DNA of 64,000 nucleotides from Bacteroides fragilis (GCF_019583405.1 NZ_SZUU01000001.1:744001-808000); one strand, 5' to 3'. Shown: positions 35,122 to 44,610, numbered from the stretch's first letter. A program made the numbers and translations. Notes: generated by a model from the sequence alone, not told the origin.

Positions 35122-35129
35122 CAAATCTA
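35122..35129 (-). promoter_or_regulatory. Candidate -7 box of ppdK
   Basis: Plus-strand CAAATCTA reads TAGATTTG on the minus strand, an exact TAnnTTTG, 43 bases before the ATG. The TTG element is not clear at standard spacing. Confidence 0.5.
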
Positions 35130-35244
35130 AGGATATTTCGCAAACCAGAAAACTTTTATATGAAAAACTTTCTATCAAAATGCAATTTCGACATTGCAAT
35201 CTGCATTATTTCACTTCATATAGAGAAATACGAAAAAAAATACC

Positions 35245-35252
35245 TACTTTTG
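35245..35252 (+). promoter_or_regulatory. Candidate -7 box of rlmD
   Basis: TACTTTTG, an exact TAnnTTTG, 93 bases before the GTG start at 35346. No clear -33 element. Confidence 0.45.
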
Positions 35253-35345
35253 CGAAAGATTTTATTAATATGGCGTAGAATGGTGATTTTATATATTCAC
35301 GCTTTATACATAAAGAAATCATTTTAATATAATTCAAGGAGTATT

Positions 35346-36764
35346 GTGGCTAGAAAGAAAAAAGAACTTCCCCTGCTGGAGAAGGTGACAATAACGGATG
35401 TGGCTGCCGAAGGAAAAGCCATCGCAAAAGTAGATGACCTGGTAGTTTTTGTGCCTTATGTAGTACCGGGCGATGTGGTGGATCTGCAAGTCAAAAGAAA
35501 AAAGAATAAATATGCCGAGGCCGAAGCGGTGAAGTTTCACGAACTCTCGCCGATACGTGCCGTTCCTTTTTGCCAGCACTATGGCGTATGTGGCGGGTGT
35601 AAATGGCAGGTATTGCCTTACGCAGAACAAATCAAACACAAACAGAAACAAGTGGAAGACAACCTCCGCCGTATCGGAAAGATTGAATTGCCGGAAATCT
35701 CTCCCATCCTGGGATCTGCTAAAACAGAGTTTTACCGGAATAAATTGGAGTTCACCTTCTCAAACAAACGCTGGCTGACAGCGGAAGAAGTGAAACAGGA
35801 CGTAAAGTACGACCAGATGAATGCAGTGGGATTCCATATCCCGGGAGCATTCGACAAAGTGCTGGCTATCGAAAAGTGTTGGTTACAAGACGATATTTCC
35901 AATCGCATCCGAAACACAATCCGTGATTATGCTTACGAACACAACTACTCTTTCATCAATCTTCGTTCGCAGGAAGGAATGCTCCGCAACATGATTGTGC
36001 GTACTTCAAGTACCGGCGAACTGATGGTAATTCTGATTTGTAAAATTACCGAAGAGCATGAAATGGATCTCTTCAAGCAGTTATTGCAGTATGTGGCCGA
36101 CCAATTTCCGGAAATAACTTCTCTCCTATACATTATTAATAATAAATGCAACGACACCATCAATGATCTCGATGTACACGTATTCCGTGGCAACGATCAC
36201 ATCTTTGAGGAGATGGAGGGACTTCGTTTCAAGGTGGGACCGAAATCGTTCTATCAGACCAACTCGGAACAGGCGTACAATCTTTATAAGGTGGCACGCG
36301 ACTTTGCCGGGCTGACAGGTGACGAACTGGTATATGACCTCTATACGGGTACCGGAACCATCGCCAATTTTGTGTCACGCCAGGCACGAAAAGTGATCGG
36401 CATCGAATATGTTCCCGAAGCCATAGAAGATGCAAAAGTGAATGCCGAGATCAATGGAATAGAGAACACCCTGTTCTTTGCCGGAGACATGAAGGATATT
36501 CTGACACAGGATTTCATCAATCAGTACGGGCGTCCGGATGTAATCATCACCGACCCTCCCCGGGCGGGAATGCATCAGGATGTGGTAGACGTAATCTTAT
36601 TTGCCGAACCCAAACGGATCGTATATGTTAGTTGTAATCCGGCTACACAAGCACGTGACCTCCAGTTGCTGGATGTCAAATATCGTGTAAAAGCAGTGCA
36701 ACCGGTAGATATGTTCCCCCACACCCATCACGTGGAAAACGTAGTGCTGCTTGAACTTAAATAA
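35346..36764 (+). CDS. rlmD: 23S rRNA m5U methyltransferase (RlmD/RumA type)
   Basis: 472 residues starting at a GTG (35346), preceded by an AAGGAG ribosome site. The TRAM domain is at about 1-65. The Fe-S cysteines are Cys76, Cys82, Cys85 (CQHYGVCGGCKW) and Cys178. The SAM domain has LVYDLYTGTGTIANF, ITDPPRAGMH and the catalytic Cys in VYVSCNPATQARDL. It methylates a uridine of 23S rRNA; the exact position (U1939, or U747 also in single-enzyme species) cannot be read from sequence. The following pseudouridine synthase gene is close, so two rRNA modification enzymes are likely co-transcribed. Confidence 0.9.
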   Translation: MARKKKELPLLEKVTITDVAAEGKAIAKVDDLVVFVPYVVPGDVVDLQVKRKKNKYAEAEAVKFHELSPIRAVPFCQHYGVCGGCKWQVLPYAEQIKHKQKQVEDNLRRIGKIELPEISPILGSAKTEFYRNKLEFTFSNKRWLTAEEVKQDVKYDQMNAVGFHIPGAFDKVLAIEKCWLQDDISNRIRNTIRDYAYEHNYSFINLRSQEGMLRNMIVRTSSTGELMVILICKITEEHEMDLFKQLLQYVADQFPEITSLLYIINNKCNDTINDLDVHVFRGNDHIFEEMEGLRFKVGPKSFYQTNSEQAYNLYKVARDFAGLTGDELVYDLYTGTGTIANFVSRQARKVIGIEYVPEAIEDAKVNAEINGIENTLFFAGDMKDILTQDFINQYGRPDVIITDPPRAGMHQDVVDVILFAEPKRIVYVSCNPATQARDLQLLDVKYRVKAVQPVDMFPHTHHVENVVLLELK

Positions 36765-36768
36765 AAAA

Positions 36769-37692
36769 ATGAATATGAAGAGAATAAAACGAACTCCGGC
36801 CGAGAAGGCCCGTGCACAATATACCGGCTATCTGGTGAAAGAGCCGATGGAATTAATGGATTTCCTTGCGGCCAAAATGCCCGATGCCAGCCGCACCAAG
36901 CTAAAGTCTCTGTTGAGCAAACGAATCGTGCTGGTTGACAATGTGATCACGACACAATTCAACTTTCCTCTGCAACCGGGCATGAAGGTGCTTATCAGCA
37001 AGGATAAGAACAAGAAAGAATTCCGCCATCCGCTACTGAAGATAGTCTACGAGGACGCCTATATCATCGTAGTGGAGAAAAAGGAAGGATTGCTTTCCGT
37101 TGGCACAGAGCGGCAGAAAGAACGTACTGCCCAGCATATTTTAAGTGAATACGTAGGTCGTTCGGGACGCGGAAACCGCATCTACGTGGTTCATCGCCTG
37201 GACCGGGATACTTCGGGGTTAATGATGTTTGCCAAAGACGAAAAAACACAATATACGTTGCGTGACCATTGGCACGACATCGTGACGGACCGTCGCTATG
37301 TAGCAGTGGTTACCGGCGAGATGGAGAAAGACAGCGACACGGTAGTGTCCTGGCTGACAGACCGTACCTTGTACGTTAGCTCAAGCAGCTATGATGATGG
37401 CGGTTCCAAATCGATCACCCACTATCGCACCATCAAACGTGCCAATGGCTACTCACTGGTAGAATTGCGATTGGAAACCGGACGTAAGAATCAGATACGT
37501 GTACACATGCAGGATCTGGGGCATCCTCTGATCGGAGACGGACGTTATGGGATAGACGGTGGACCCAATCCTCTCGGGCGCCTGGCTTTGCATGCTTTCA
37601 AACTTTGTTTCTATCATCCGGTGACAGATCAGCTAATGGAGTTTGAAACCCCTTACCCTCCTACATTCAAGAAGCTATTTCTGAAGAGATAA
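36769..37692 (+). CDS. RluA-family 23S rRNA/tRNA pseudouridine synthase
   Basis: About 307 residues. The frame opens at an ATG inside rlmD (36751); starts at 36769 or 36775 (MKRIKRTPAEK) are more likely. An S4-like RNA-binding part (FLAAKMPDASRTKLKSLLSK, then PLQPGMKVLIS) precedes the catalytic domain with VVEKKEGLLSVGTE and VHRLDRDTSGLMMFAK, whose Asp in HRLDRDTSG is catalytic, then ETGRKNQIRVHM and HPLIGDGRYG. It isomerises uridine in structured RNA. The target site is unknown. Confidence 0.88.
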   Translation: MNMKRIKRTPAEKARAQYTGYLVKEPMELMDFLAAKMPDASRTKLKSLLSKRIVLVDNVITTQFNFPLQPGMKVLISKDKNKKEFRHPLLKIVYEDAYIIVVEKKEGLLSVGTERQKERTAQHILSEYVGRSGRGNRIYVVHRLDRDTSGLMMFAKDEKTQYTLRDHWHDIVTDRRYVAVVTGEMEKDSDTVVSWLTDRTLYVSSSSYDDGGSKSITHYRTIKRANGYSLVELRLETGRKNQIRVHMQDLGHPLIGDGRYGIDGGPNPLGRLALHAFKLCFYHPVTDQLMEFETPYPPTFKKLFLKR

Positions 37693-37720
37693 TATAAATA
37701 GGGATGTATCAAAACTCGTA

Positions 37721-37811
37721 TTTACCACAGATTACACAGATTTACACAGATAAATATTATTGTTATCAGTAAATTAAAAATCGTTGTGTAAATCTGTGTA
37801 ATCTGTGGTGA
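37721..37811. repeat. CACAGATTACACAGATT-type palindromic intergenic repeat
   Basis: ACCACAGATTACACAG on the left and TGTGTAAATCTGTGTAATC then TGTGGTGA on the right, between the pseudouridine synthase and the convergent lipoprotein gene, where it could serve as a terminator. Confidence 0.9.
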
Positions 37812-37851
37812 GTTATGAAACACTTTCATTTAATATTTGCCGGATATAAGT

Positions 37852-38256
37852 TTATTCCATTCTTAATTCAAAGTTAAATCCCCGGGCATCGTCCGAAAGA
37901 TAAAAGGCACCGGTTATCCGATCTCCGTATATCCTTACGTCGTCCATATAAGAGATACCGTTCTTACCGTAATTCAATACTAAATTACGATTATAAGAAT
38001 CTTCCCAATACCACTGAAAGCGAAACTGATCATACAAAAGACCGTCTGAAGCATAGAACTGGGTCTCCACTCCAAAACCGTCGTTCCCGAACTCAAAGGT
38101 ACTGAACAGGGGTTCACCATTATGGGCATTCATCCCTACATCGCCGGTCCATGCCCGCCCGGTAATGACATATTCAATCTCTCCCTGATCGTCCTCGCAA
38201 GACGCGAATCCGACAGCGAGCATCAGTATCAGTAAAATCTTCCAATAGCCTTTCAT
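37852..38256 (-). CDS. Small lipoprotein, paralogue of the next gene
   Basis: 134 residues, with signal MKGYWKILLILMLAVGFASC (lipidation at Cys20). The mature part is beta-rich with ITGRAWTGDVGMN, FSTFEFGNDGFG, and FQWYWEDSYNRNLVLNYGKN then GISYMDDVRIYGDRITGAF. This pattern of Trp and short strands aligns with the upstream gene (YGVNGVTYFDNVWVREHNLSGK), so the two are tandem paralogues. A lipocalin-like shape is possible. No function is recognised. Confidence 0.7.
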   Translation of the reverse strand: MKGYWKILLILMLAVGFASCEDDQGEIEYVITGRAWTGDVGMNAHNGEPLFSTFEFGNDGFGVETQFYASDGLLYDQFRFQWYWEDSYNRNLVLNYGKNGISYMDDVRIYGDRITGAFYLSDDARGFNFELRME

Positions 38257-38278
38257 TTCTTCCTATCTCCTTCTCTAA

Positions 38279-38713
38279 TTAGTTTCTGTTATATTTTGAA
38301 TCGACAAATACAACTACCTTTCCGTTCAGCTTCCCGGACAGATTATGCTCACGTACCCACACGTTATCGAAATAAGTCACCCCGTTCACTCCATAGTCAA
38401 AAACAATACCTTCCATCGTATCGTCTATCCACGACCAGGTCAGATTATTGGTCTCCGTACGGTAAGGCTGACTTTCATTTACATGATAATAGGCATAAGT
38501 CTCTGCCAGCCGGCCGTTATCATCAAACTTCAATGTATGCCGAACCCACTCGTCTACATCATTCTTCTCCGAATCATTCACCCAGGTTTTGCCACAGAGC
38601 TTTGCATTGCTATTTCGTAGATAATCATCTGAATAATACTTGTCACCACAAGAGCTTAGGCCTACTATAGCTACCAATAAGAATAGCGTTTTCATAAAAT
38701 TCAATGTCTTCAT
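38279..38713 (-). CDS. Small lipoprotein, paralogue of the preceding gene
   Basis: About 144 residues from the ATG at 38713 (other in-frame starts are at 38722 and 38695). Signal ends VGLSSC, so a lipoprotein. The body has LCGKTWVNDSEKNDVDEWVR, LKFDDNGRLAETYAYYHV, LTWSWIDDTMEGIVFDYG and VTYFDNVWVREHNLSG, with the same strand order as the neighbour at 37852. The 22-base gap between them suggests a bicistronic unit; a -7 box TATATTTG (plus-strand 38749-38756) lies upstream. Function unknown. Confidence 0.7.
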   Translation of the reverse strand: MKTLNFMKTLFLLVAIVGLSSCGDKYYSDDYLRNSNAKLCGKTWVNDSEKNDVDEWVRHTLKFDDNGRLAETYAYYHVNESQPYRTETNNLTWSWIDDTMEGIVFDYGVNGVTYFDNVWVREHNLSGKLNGKVVVFVDSKYNRN

Positions 38714-38722
38714 AAGTGTCAT

Positions 38723-39548
38723 TTGTCATTAAATTAATAATACACGGACAAATATAAGGATTGTTTTCTAATAAAAAGGAAATAGGATAAATAAAAACAT
38801 TTCAGACAAACAAAAACCATACGGTGTGCATCGAAAGTATTCCATGTGGCTTACTGTAAATTTCAAAAAGTAACTTAAAAAAACAAATTGGCTACAGATT
38901 GCTTTATTTACAGATAAATTGCTAACTCTATTGAGATATAAAAGTTATCGGATAGAACTTTTATTTAAAGCAAAATGAATAAAAAGAGAAATAACATGCA
39001 GTTTCAGTGCTGTCTTAAGATAAATATGCAAAAACACTCGGACGTTTATTAATATCGTTTAGGTCTTTTGTTAACTTCCTCCAAGTCTTTTATTAACTTC
39101 ATTCAAGTCTTTTGTAAACTTCGTCCAAGTCTTTTGTTAACTCCATGACAAGAAAAGAGATATATGGCTGCATAAAAGCACTTTTTCCATTTATTAGCAC
39201 TGAGAGAAGCAACCGAAAGAAGATGGCAGATACATACAAAATCGTTAAAACAGACAGCACAATAATATAAACAGAAACAATAAACGATCCATATCACAAG
39301 AAAACCGTATAATCAGCATCATCTTGAATCGTCCTAATGCTCCTATTTAGCGTTTTTTTCCGCAAGAGTGGATATGGAGCTTAAAGAATCAAATCTGAGC
39401 AGCATTAAAATACAAAATGACAAAATGACTAATTAGCCTTTATTACTTTTCTTCACCCCTGATTCCCCGAAATTATCTTTCCTAAAATACCGCATTCCCC
39501 TTTTTATTCCCTACATTTGTACTACGAATAAAAAATCAAGATAGTAAA
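38723..39548. other. Long gene-free region
   Basis: Some 826 bases, A/T-rich, with no supported gene on either strand. It holds the candidate promoter of the lipoprotein pair (38749-38756), four 22-bp tandem repeats (39061-39148) and a -7 box TACATTTG (39512-39519) ahead of map. The rest shows nothing recognisable. Confidence 0.7.
39061..39148. repeat. Four 22-bp tandem repeats
   Basis: Units begin at 39061, 39083, 39105 and 39127 and follow the pattern AAGTCTTTTGTTAACTTCnT plus CC, with a few changes per unit. The unit length is not a multiple of three, so this is not coding. Each unit carries the GTTAAC palindrome or a variant. Confidence 0.9.
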
Positions 39549-40403
39549 ATGAAAAAATTTATCAAAGGAGTCCGGTTTACTCCTTCCAATTATCCGGATG
39601 AAATAGAAGATAAAATACAGAAATACAGAAAACAAGGTTACAAACTTCCTCCACGCAAGGTATTGCGCACACCGGAACAAATTGAAGGTATCCGTGAAAG
39701 TGCAAAGATCAACACAGCTCTGCTGAACCACATTGCAGAAAATATTCGTGAAGGAATGTCCACCGAAGAGATCGATCGCTTGGTCTACGATTTCACCACG
39801 TCCCATGGGGCTATTCCGGCTCCTCTAAACTATGAAGGATTTCCCAAAAGCGTCTGCACCAGCATCAACGATGTAGTGTGCCACGGAATCCCCAGTTCAA
39901 CCGAAATTCTAAAAAGCGGAGATATTATCAACGTAGATGTTTCTACCATTTACAATGGTTATTTCTCTGACGCATCACGCATGTTTATGATCGGCGAAGT
40001 CAGCCCTGAAAAACAAAGATTGGTACAGGTCACTAAAGAATGTATGGAAATCGGCATAGCTGCCGCACAGCCTTGGGCCCGTTTAGGTGACGTAGGTGCG
40101 GCTATTCAGGAACATGCCGAAAAGAACGGTTATAGTGTGGTACGCGACTTATGCGGACATGGAGTGGGAATCAAATTCCATGAAGAACCCGACGTAGAGC
40201 ACTTCGGACGCCGCGGTACCGGTATGTTGATTCTTCCGGGAATGACTTTTACCATCGAACCGATGATCAACATGGGAACGTATGAGGTCTTTGTCGACTC
40301 TGCTGACGACTGGACTGTCTGTACAGACGACGGATTGCCGTCTGCACAATGGGAAAATATGATTCTGATTACTGAAACCGGAAACGAAATATTGACTTAT
40401 TAA
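39549..40403 (+). CDS. map: Methionine aminopeptidase, type I
   Basis: 284 residues. The metal ligands sit in IINVDVSTIYNGYFSDASRM (two Asp), LCGHGVGIKFHEEP (His), TIEPMIN (Glu) and WENMILITE (Glu). The first ~38 residues form a basic, Lys/Tyr-rich extension (YRKQGYKLPPRK) before the standard catalytic domain, seen in several Bacteroidetes enzymes. It removes the N-terminal Met of nascent proteins. rmuC begins at the very next base after its stop, so the two are coupled. Confidence 0.93.
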   Translation: MKKFIKGVRFTPSNYPDEIEDKIQKYRKQGYKLPPRKVLRTPEQIEGIRESAKINTALLNHIAENIREGMSTEEIDRLVYDFTTSHGAIPAPLNYEGFPKSVCTSINDVVCHGIPSSTEILKSGDIINVDVSTIYNGYFSDASRMFMIGEVSPEKQRLVQVTKECMEIGIAAAQPWARLGDVGAAIQEHAEKNGYSVVRDLCGHGVGIKFHEEPDVEHFGRRGTGMLILPGMTFTIEPMINMGTYEVFVDSADDWTVCTDDGLPSAQWENMILITETGNEILTY

Positions 40404-41630
40404 ATGGAACTGACTCTCCTCTTGATTATTGCAGCCTTACTGGTTGCCCTGCTCGCATTGACACTAACCCGCAACAATCACGCACAAAGCGAAGAGATGC
40501 AACGGGCATTGCGCCAACAAATGCAGGAAAACCGGGAAGAGTTGAATCGCAGTATTCGCGAGTTACGCATGGAAATGACGCAAACCCTGAATCAGGGTTT
40601 GCAACAGCTGCAGGATGCCATGCATAAGAACATGATGACCACCGGAGAACTGCAACGCCAGAAGTTCGACGCAATGGCACGCCAGCAGGAAACGCTGATA
40701 CAGTCCACCGAGAAGCGTCTGGACGACATGCGCGTGATGGTTGAAGAGAAATTACAAAAGACTCTCAACGAACGCATCGGACAATCTTTCGAGATAGTCC
40801 GTTCGCAACTTGAAAATGTGCAAAAGGGCCTGGGCGAAATGAAGTCGCTCGCACAAGACGTAGGCGGTCTCAAGAAAGTTCTGAGTAACGTGAAAATGCG
40901 CGGAACGTTCGGTGAGGTCCAGTTAGGCGCACTTCTGGAACAGATGATGAGTCCGGAACAGTATGAAGCGAATGTCAAGACCAAGAAAAGCGGAACCGAA
41001 TTTGTGGAGTTCGCCATCAAACTTCCGGGAAAAGATGATGCCAACAGCACTGTTTATCTGCCGATCGACGCAAAATTCCCCAAAGATGTTTACGAACAAT
41101 ACTACGATGCTTTCGAAGCCGGAGATGCCGCATTGATGGAATCGTGCGGACGACAACTGGAGACAACCATCAAAAAAATGGCGAAGGATATCCACGACAA
41201 GTATGTCGATCCTCCGTTTACAACGGACTTCGCCATCTTGTTTCTCCCCTTCGAAAGCATCTATGCAGAAGTGATCCGCCGGACAAGCTTAGTTGAAACG
41301 CTACAAAAGGATTACAAGATTGTAGTAACCGGACCGACTACTTTGGGAGCTATCCTGAACAGTTTGCAAATGGGATTCCGGACACTCGCCATACAGAAAC
41401 GCACAGGCGAGGTATGGACCGTACTGGGAGCTGTAAAAACCGAATTCGGAAAATTCGGAGGACTGCTTGAAAAGGTACAGAAGAATCTACAAAGCGCAGG
41501 TGACCAGTTGGAAGAAGTGATGGGAAAACGTACACGCGCCATCGAACGCAAGCTCCGTCAGGTCGAAGAACTCCCCCACGAGGAAAGCCGGAGAATATTA
41601 CCGATAGACGATGGCGGAGAAGATGACTGA
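40404..41630 (+). CDS. rmuC: DNA recombination protein RmuC
   Basis: 408 residues. One N-terminal membrane helix (LTLLLIIAALLVALLALTL), then a long coiled coil (about residues 25-150, EEMQRALRQQMQENREELN onward) and the conserved RmuC domain: LGEMKSLAQDVGGLKKVLSN, RGTFGEVQLGALLEQM, LPIDAKFPKDVY and ILFLPFESIYAEVIRR. RmuC limits inversions at short inverted repeats in E. coli, noteworthy in a genome with an invertible promoter, though no link is implied. Nuclease activity is presumed, not shown. Confidence 0.9.
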   Translation: MELTLLLIIAALLVALLALTLTRNNHAQSEEMQRALRQQMQENREELNRSIRELRMEMTQTLNQGLQQLQDAMHKNMMTTGELQRQKFDAMARQQETLIQSTEKRLDDMRVMVEEKLQKTLNERIGQSFEIVRSQLENVQKGLGEMKSLAQDVGGLKKVLSNVKMRGTFGEVQLGALLEQMMSPEQYEANVKTKKSGTEFVEFAIKLPGKDDANSTVYLPIDAKFPKDVYEQYYDAFEAGDAALMESCGRQLETTIKKMAKDIHDKYVDPPFTTDFAILFLPFESIYAEVIRRTSLVETLQKDYKIVVTGPTTLGAILNSLQMGFRTLAIQKRTGEVWTVLGAVKTEFGKFGGLLEKVQKNLQSAGDQLEEVMGKRTRAIERKLRQVEELPHEESRRILPIDDGGEDD

Positions 41631-41658
41631 CCACTAAAAAACAAAGAAGTATACAGCC

Positions 41659-42414
41659 ATGGAAATAACACTTAAAAATCAGTTCATTACTTTGTGGAAT
41701 ACTTATTTTCCACAAGCCGGACTTCCGATAACATTCCAATACTCGGCAAATGCACAAAATCTCCCGATAGTGGAAGCTCCGAAAGAACATCGGTGCATCA
41801 TTGCACAGTTGGCCCAAGTACAGCGTGGAAAAACTCTCTGTATGCAGGCGGATTCCGTGGGATGCCGGGGTGGAAAACGGTACACAAACTTTACGGACAA
41901 GATGTTTCCCGGATTCGAATGCTTCCTTTCACACAATGAACAGGGCGAAGGAGAACGATACAAGCAGACTCCGGAGTTGGCAGCTGCCGCTCTGGCACAG
42001 TTGCCTGCACTTCCTGTCAAGGGAGAAAACCTGATCTTCAAACGTTGGGATAAGCTGGAAGCGGAAGACATGCCGGAAGTTGTTATCTTTTTTGTATCTG
42101 CCGATATCCTCTCCGGTTTGTTCACATTGGCTTATTTTGACAATGTAGCTCCTGATGCAGTGATCGCTCCTTTTGGTGCAGGCTGTGCTTCTATTATCTA
42201 TCATCCGTACCGGGAACAACTGGACGGAACCAATCGGGCGGTATTGGGATCATTCGACCCTTCTGCACGCAAATGTATGAAATCCGATCTCTTATCTTTT
42301 GCCATTCCGTTTAACAAGTTCAAAAGCATAGTATCACAAATGGAAGAAAGTTTCCTAAAGACAGCAACGTGGGACATAATCAAAAAGAGAATAGACAGGT
42401 CCGATCAACTTTAA
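41659..42414 (+). CDS. DUF169 family protein
   Basis: 251 residues. VEAPKEHRCIIAQLAQVQRGKT, CMQADSVGCRGGKRYTNF and FPGFECFLSHNEQGEGERYK are the DUF169 core with its conserved cysteines; IIYHPYREQLDGTNRAVLG near the end also matches. DUF169 proteins are widespread in anaerobes, function unproven; a Cys-based cofactor or metal role is possible. It follows rmuC by 28 bases and probably belongs to the same transcript. Confidence 0.8.
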   Translation: MEITLKNQFITLWNTYFPQAGLPITFQYSANAQNLPIVEAPKEHRCIIAQLAQVQRGKTLCMQADSVGCRGGKRYTNFTDKMFPGFECFLSHNEQGEGERYKQTPELAAAALAQLPALPVKGENLIFKRWDKLEAEDMPEVVIFFVSADILSGLFTLAYFDNVAPDAVIAPFGAGCASIIYHPYREQLDGTNRAVLGSFDPSARKCMKSDLLSFAIPFNKFKSIVSQMEESFLKTATWDIIKKRIDRSDQL

Positions 42415-42441
42415 ATAAAGCAGGGTGTGTCGAAACTCATA

Positions 42442-42520
42442 TTCACCACAGAGTAACACAGAGTTTCACTGAGCAAGCTTAATATATTGATAACTAATGT
42501 CATCTATCTGTGTGGCGAAT
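42442..42520. repeat. Degenerate CACAGAG-type intergenic repeat
   Basis: Left arm TTCACCACAGAGTAACACAG is clear; the right side is eroded (TCTGTGTGGCGAAT). It lies in the convergent gap between the DUF169 and M56 peptidase genes. Confidence 0.7.
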
Positions 42521-42562
42521 ATAACACACCCTCCTTACCCTAATACGCCGGACCGGCTTTTC

Positions 42563-44209
42563 TTACCAGTTCTCCTTGAGTATTTGTTTCATCTTTAGCA
42601 TGGTCCCCATATTACAATCACGATCGGCCTTGACCTTCACACTAAGTTCCCCGCCTATTTTCAATTTCTCCCGATAATCGGTCACCGTCTGCTCTAACTC
42701 CTCCACCGTAGGATTTTTCAATACTTTATACGACTCCTCACCGGACATAAAATTCAGCTCGATTCCACTCAGACGTTCTCCGACTTGCGGACCAAATGTT
42801 TTCAGATTTTCAGACTGCAAAACAACGATGGGAAACTCCTTATCAAGAAAGTCTTTGCCATTATTGCCCGAAACAGCAGCGATGCTATCGCGTATCTCGG
42901 TGTATGCATCGTAAACCGCTTGCAATACCTGGCTTGCTTCATTCACATTGGCTCCTCTATCACACCAGAATCCAACAATCTGTTCGTCTTTGCGACCATA
43001 CTTTTCTTTCTCCTTCCGTTGCTTATACAAGAGTCTCTCCTTAACTTTATCCTTCAGATTCTCTTTTGTAACATAATCTCCATCGAACATCAGTACATTC
43101 TTGGCATTCATAAGCAATCGATTCATTTGACTCTCAGGAATATCCGGAGTTGCTCTCTTTCCAAATTTCCGAAGGTTGTAAGCCTCTTCTTCATTTTTCA
43201 GCAGTTTAGACAGAGTCTGATAACTCATCATTTGTTTCTGATGCAGGCCGGGTACTGCCTGTACAAATGTCTCCTTCACTTCGGGCCGGGCGAACGCATA
43301 AAGCGTTCCGGCCATCACGGGCACAAAAAGCAACAGCTTCAAACGTGCCCACCCATTGGTTCTTTCTTTCAACATCATGGTGATTCGGTTTTTAAGTTTA
43401 CTGTGATTGAAACCGCTGGTCATAGAGTAGAGCCTTGTACCAACAGCCTTCTTCACTAATAAAAGTTGATATCTCGTTGCATCGATGCCATTATTAATAA
43501 CCCCATTATCTGCTTCAAACTCGTGAACCTCCCGCAATTCACTTTTCAACAACCACACAGCCGGATTAAACCAGAATAAAACAAGAAGAAGTTGAATCCA
43601 CAATAAATCCAGTGTATGCCAGTTACGCAGATGCATCACCTCGTGTAGTAGAATTTCTTGTGAATGATTGTAATCTGTCTCGGACATAACGATCACTCTC
43701 CCCCAGCTAAAAGAACCGACTGCCTGAGAGGTAAGGGCCAATGTGTATTTTCCATATTTACTCTTTCCGGCATGCGATATTAGGAGCCACATACGAATCG
43801 TAGAAAGAACAAAACCCAAGAACACTACGCTGCTCCCTACTATATAAATGACTCCTCCCGCCTTTACCAATTCGTGCCGGAGAGTAGTGTCAGAAGTAGG
43901 CTGTTGTAGTGTTTCAGACAAGTTTGCCAACAGCCCCTCCTCTCCGTCGAGATTCATCCCCAATAAAGAATCAGAATACCCCTCTTCCACCAATACCCGA
44001 TGCATCACCTGAAAAGGAGTATGCAACAAATGTTCTTCCCCAGTAGTAAACTCCATCAAAGGGAGGACGACACATACCGACATCCCCACCAGCAATGTCA
44101 ATCGGTTGAAGCGAAAGAAAGTGCTGCGGCTCAGCAACGCCCGATAAAACACATAAAATAATATCAGGCAGAAAGCTGACTTGAGCAGGTAAAACAAGAA
44201 AGTTCCCAT
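42563..44209 (-). CDS. BlaR1-type M56 metallopeptidase
   Basis: 548 residues. Four hydrophobic segments lie in the first ~310 residues. Between the third and fourth is the zinc motif HEVMH in ILLHEVMHLRNWHTLDLLW, with a downstream Glu in HEFEADNGV. The C-terminal ~240 residues are a non-penicillin-binding extracytoplasmic domain of unknown ligand. It sits four bases after blaI, the normal blaI-blaR1 arrangement: the sensor, when triggered, leads to cleavage of the repressor. Since no beta-lactamase is adjacent and no penicillin-binding SxxK domain is evident, the signal is unclear. Confidence 0.85.
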   Translation of the reverse strand: MGTFLFYLLKSAFCLILFYVFYRALLSRSTFFRFNRLTLLVGMSVCVVLPLMEFTTGEEHLLHTPFQVMHRVLVEEGYSDSLLGMNLDGEEGLLANLSETLQQPTSDTTLRHELVKAGGVIYIVGSSVVFLGFVLSTIRMWLLISHAGKSKYGKYTLALTSQAVGSFSWGRVIVMSETDYNHSQEILLHEVMHLRNWHTLDLLWIQLLLVLFWFNPAVWLLKSELREVHEFEADNGVINNGIDATRYQLLLVKKAVGTRLYSMTSGFNHSKLKNRITMMLKERTNGWARLKLLLFVPVMAGTLYAFARPEVKETFVQAVPGLHQKQMMSYQTLSKLLKNEEEAYNLRKFGKRATPDIPESQMNRLLMNAKNVLMFDGDYVTKENLKDKVKERLLYKQRKEKEKYGRKDEQIVGFWCDRGANVNEASQVLQAVYDAYTEIRDSIAAVSGNNGKDFLDKEFPIVVLQSENLKTFGPQVGERLSGIELNFMSGEESYKVLKNPTVEELEQTVTDYREKLKIGGELSVKVKADRDCNMGTMLKMKQILKENW

Positions 44210-44213
44210 AAGA

Positions 44214-44579
44214 TTATTTTTTACGTCCTTGTTCGATCTGGCAAATCAAAGCTTTCAGGTCTTCAACAGATAACCCTTCTTCCTCAATAAATGCCGATAC
44301 AACATTGGTGTAGGAATTATCATAATATTGAGAAACAACTTCATGAAGAGCGGAGCGCTTATACTGTTTCTCTGAGATCAAGGCAAAATACTGATAGGTA
44401 TTGCCGTAAGCTTTATATCCGACAAACCCTTTTTCTTCAAGCCCACGTACGATAGTAGATACTGTATTATAATGGGGTTTGGGCTCGTCATAATACTTCA
44501 GAAGTTCACGGACAAACATTGCACCTTCTTTCCAGAATATGCGCATGATCTCTTCTTCTTTGGCAGTAAGTCTTTTCAT
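44214..44579 (-). CDS. BlaI/MecI/CopY-type repressor
   Basis: 121 residues. The winged helix (TAKEEEIMRIFWKEGAMFV, LLKYYDEPKPHYNTVSTIV, GLEEKGFVGYKAYGNTYQY) is typical of the Penicillinase_R family. The second half (SALHEVVSQYYDNSYTNVVSAFIEEE) is the dimerisation helix bundle. It likely represses its own operon with the M56 peptidase. A consensus promoter and several dyads sit upstream (44611-44684). Targets beyond its own operon cannot be seen here. Confidence 0.9.
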   Translation of the reverse strand: MKRLTAKEEEIMRIFWKEGAMFVRELLKYYDEPKPHYNTVSTIVRGLEEKGFVGYKAYGNTYQYFALISEKQYKRSALHEVVSQYYDNSYTNVVSAFIEEEGLSVEDLKALICQIEQGRKK

Positions 44580-44610
44580 CGTAATTAAACATTAAAAGGT
44601 TCGTATACCG

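Noticed and set aside
39061-39148. CRISPR array
   Set aside because: Repeats are directly adjacent without spacers and no cas gene is in the window.
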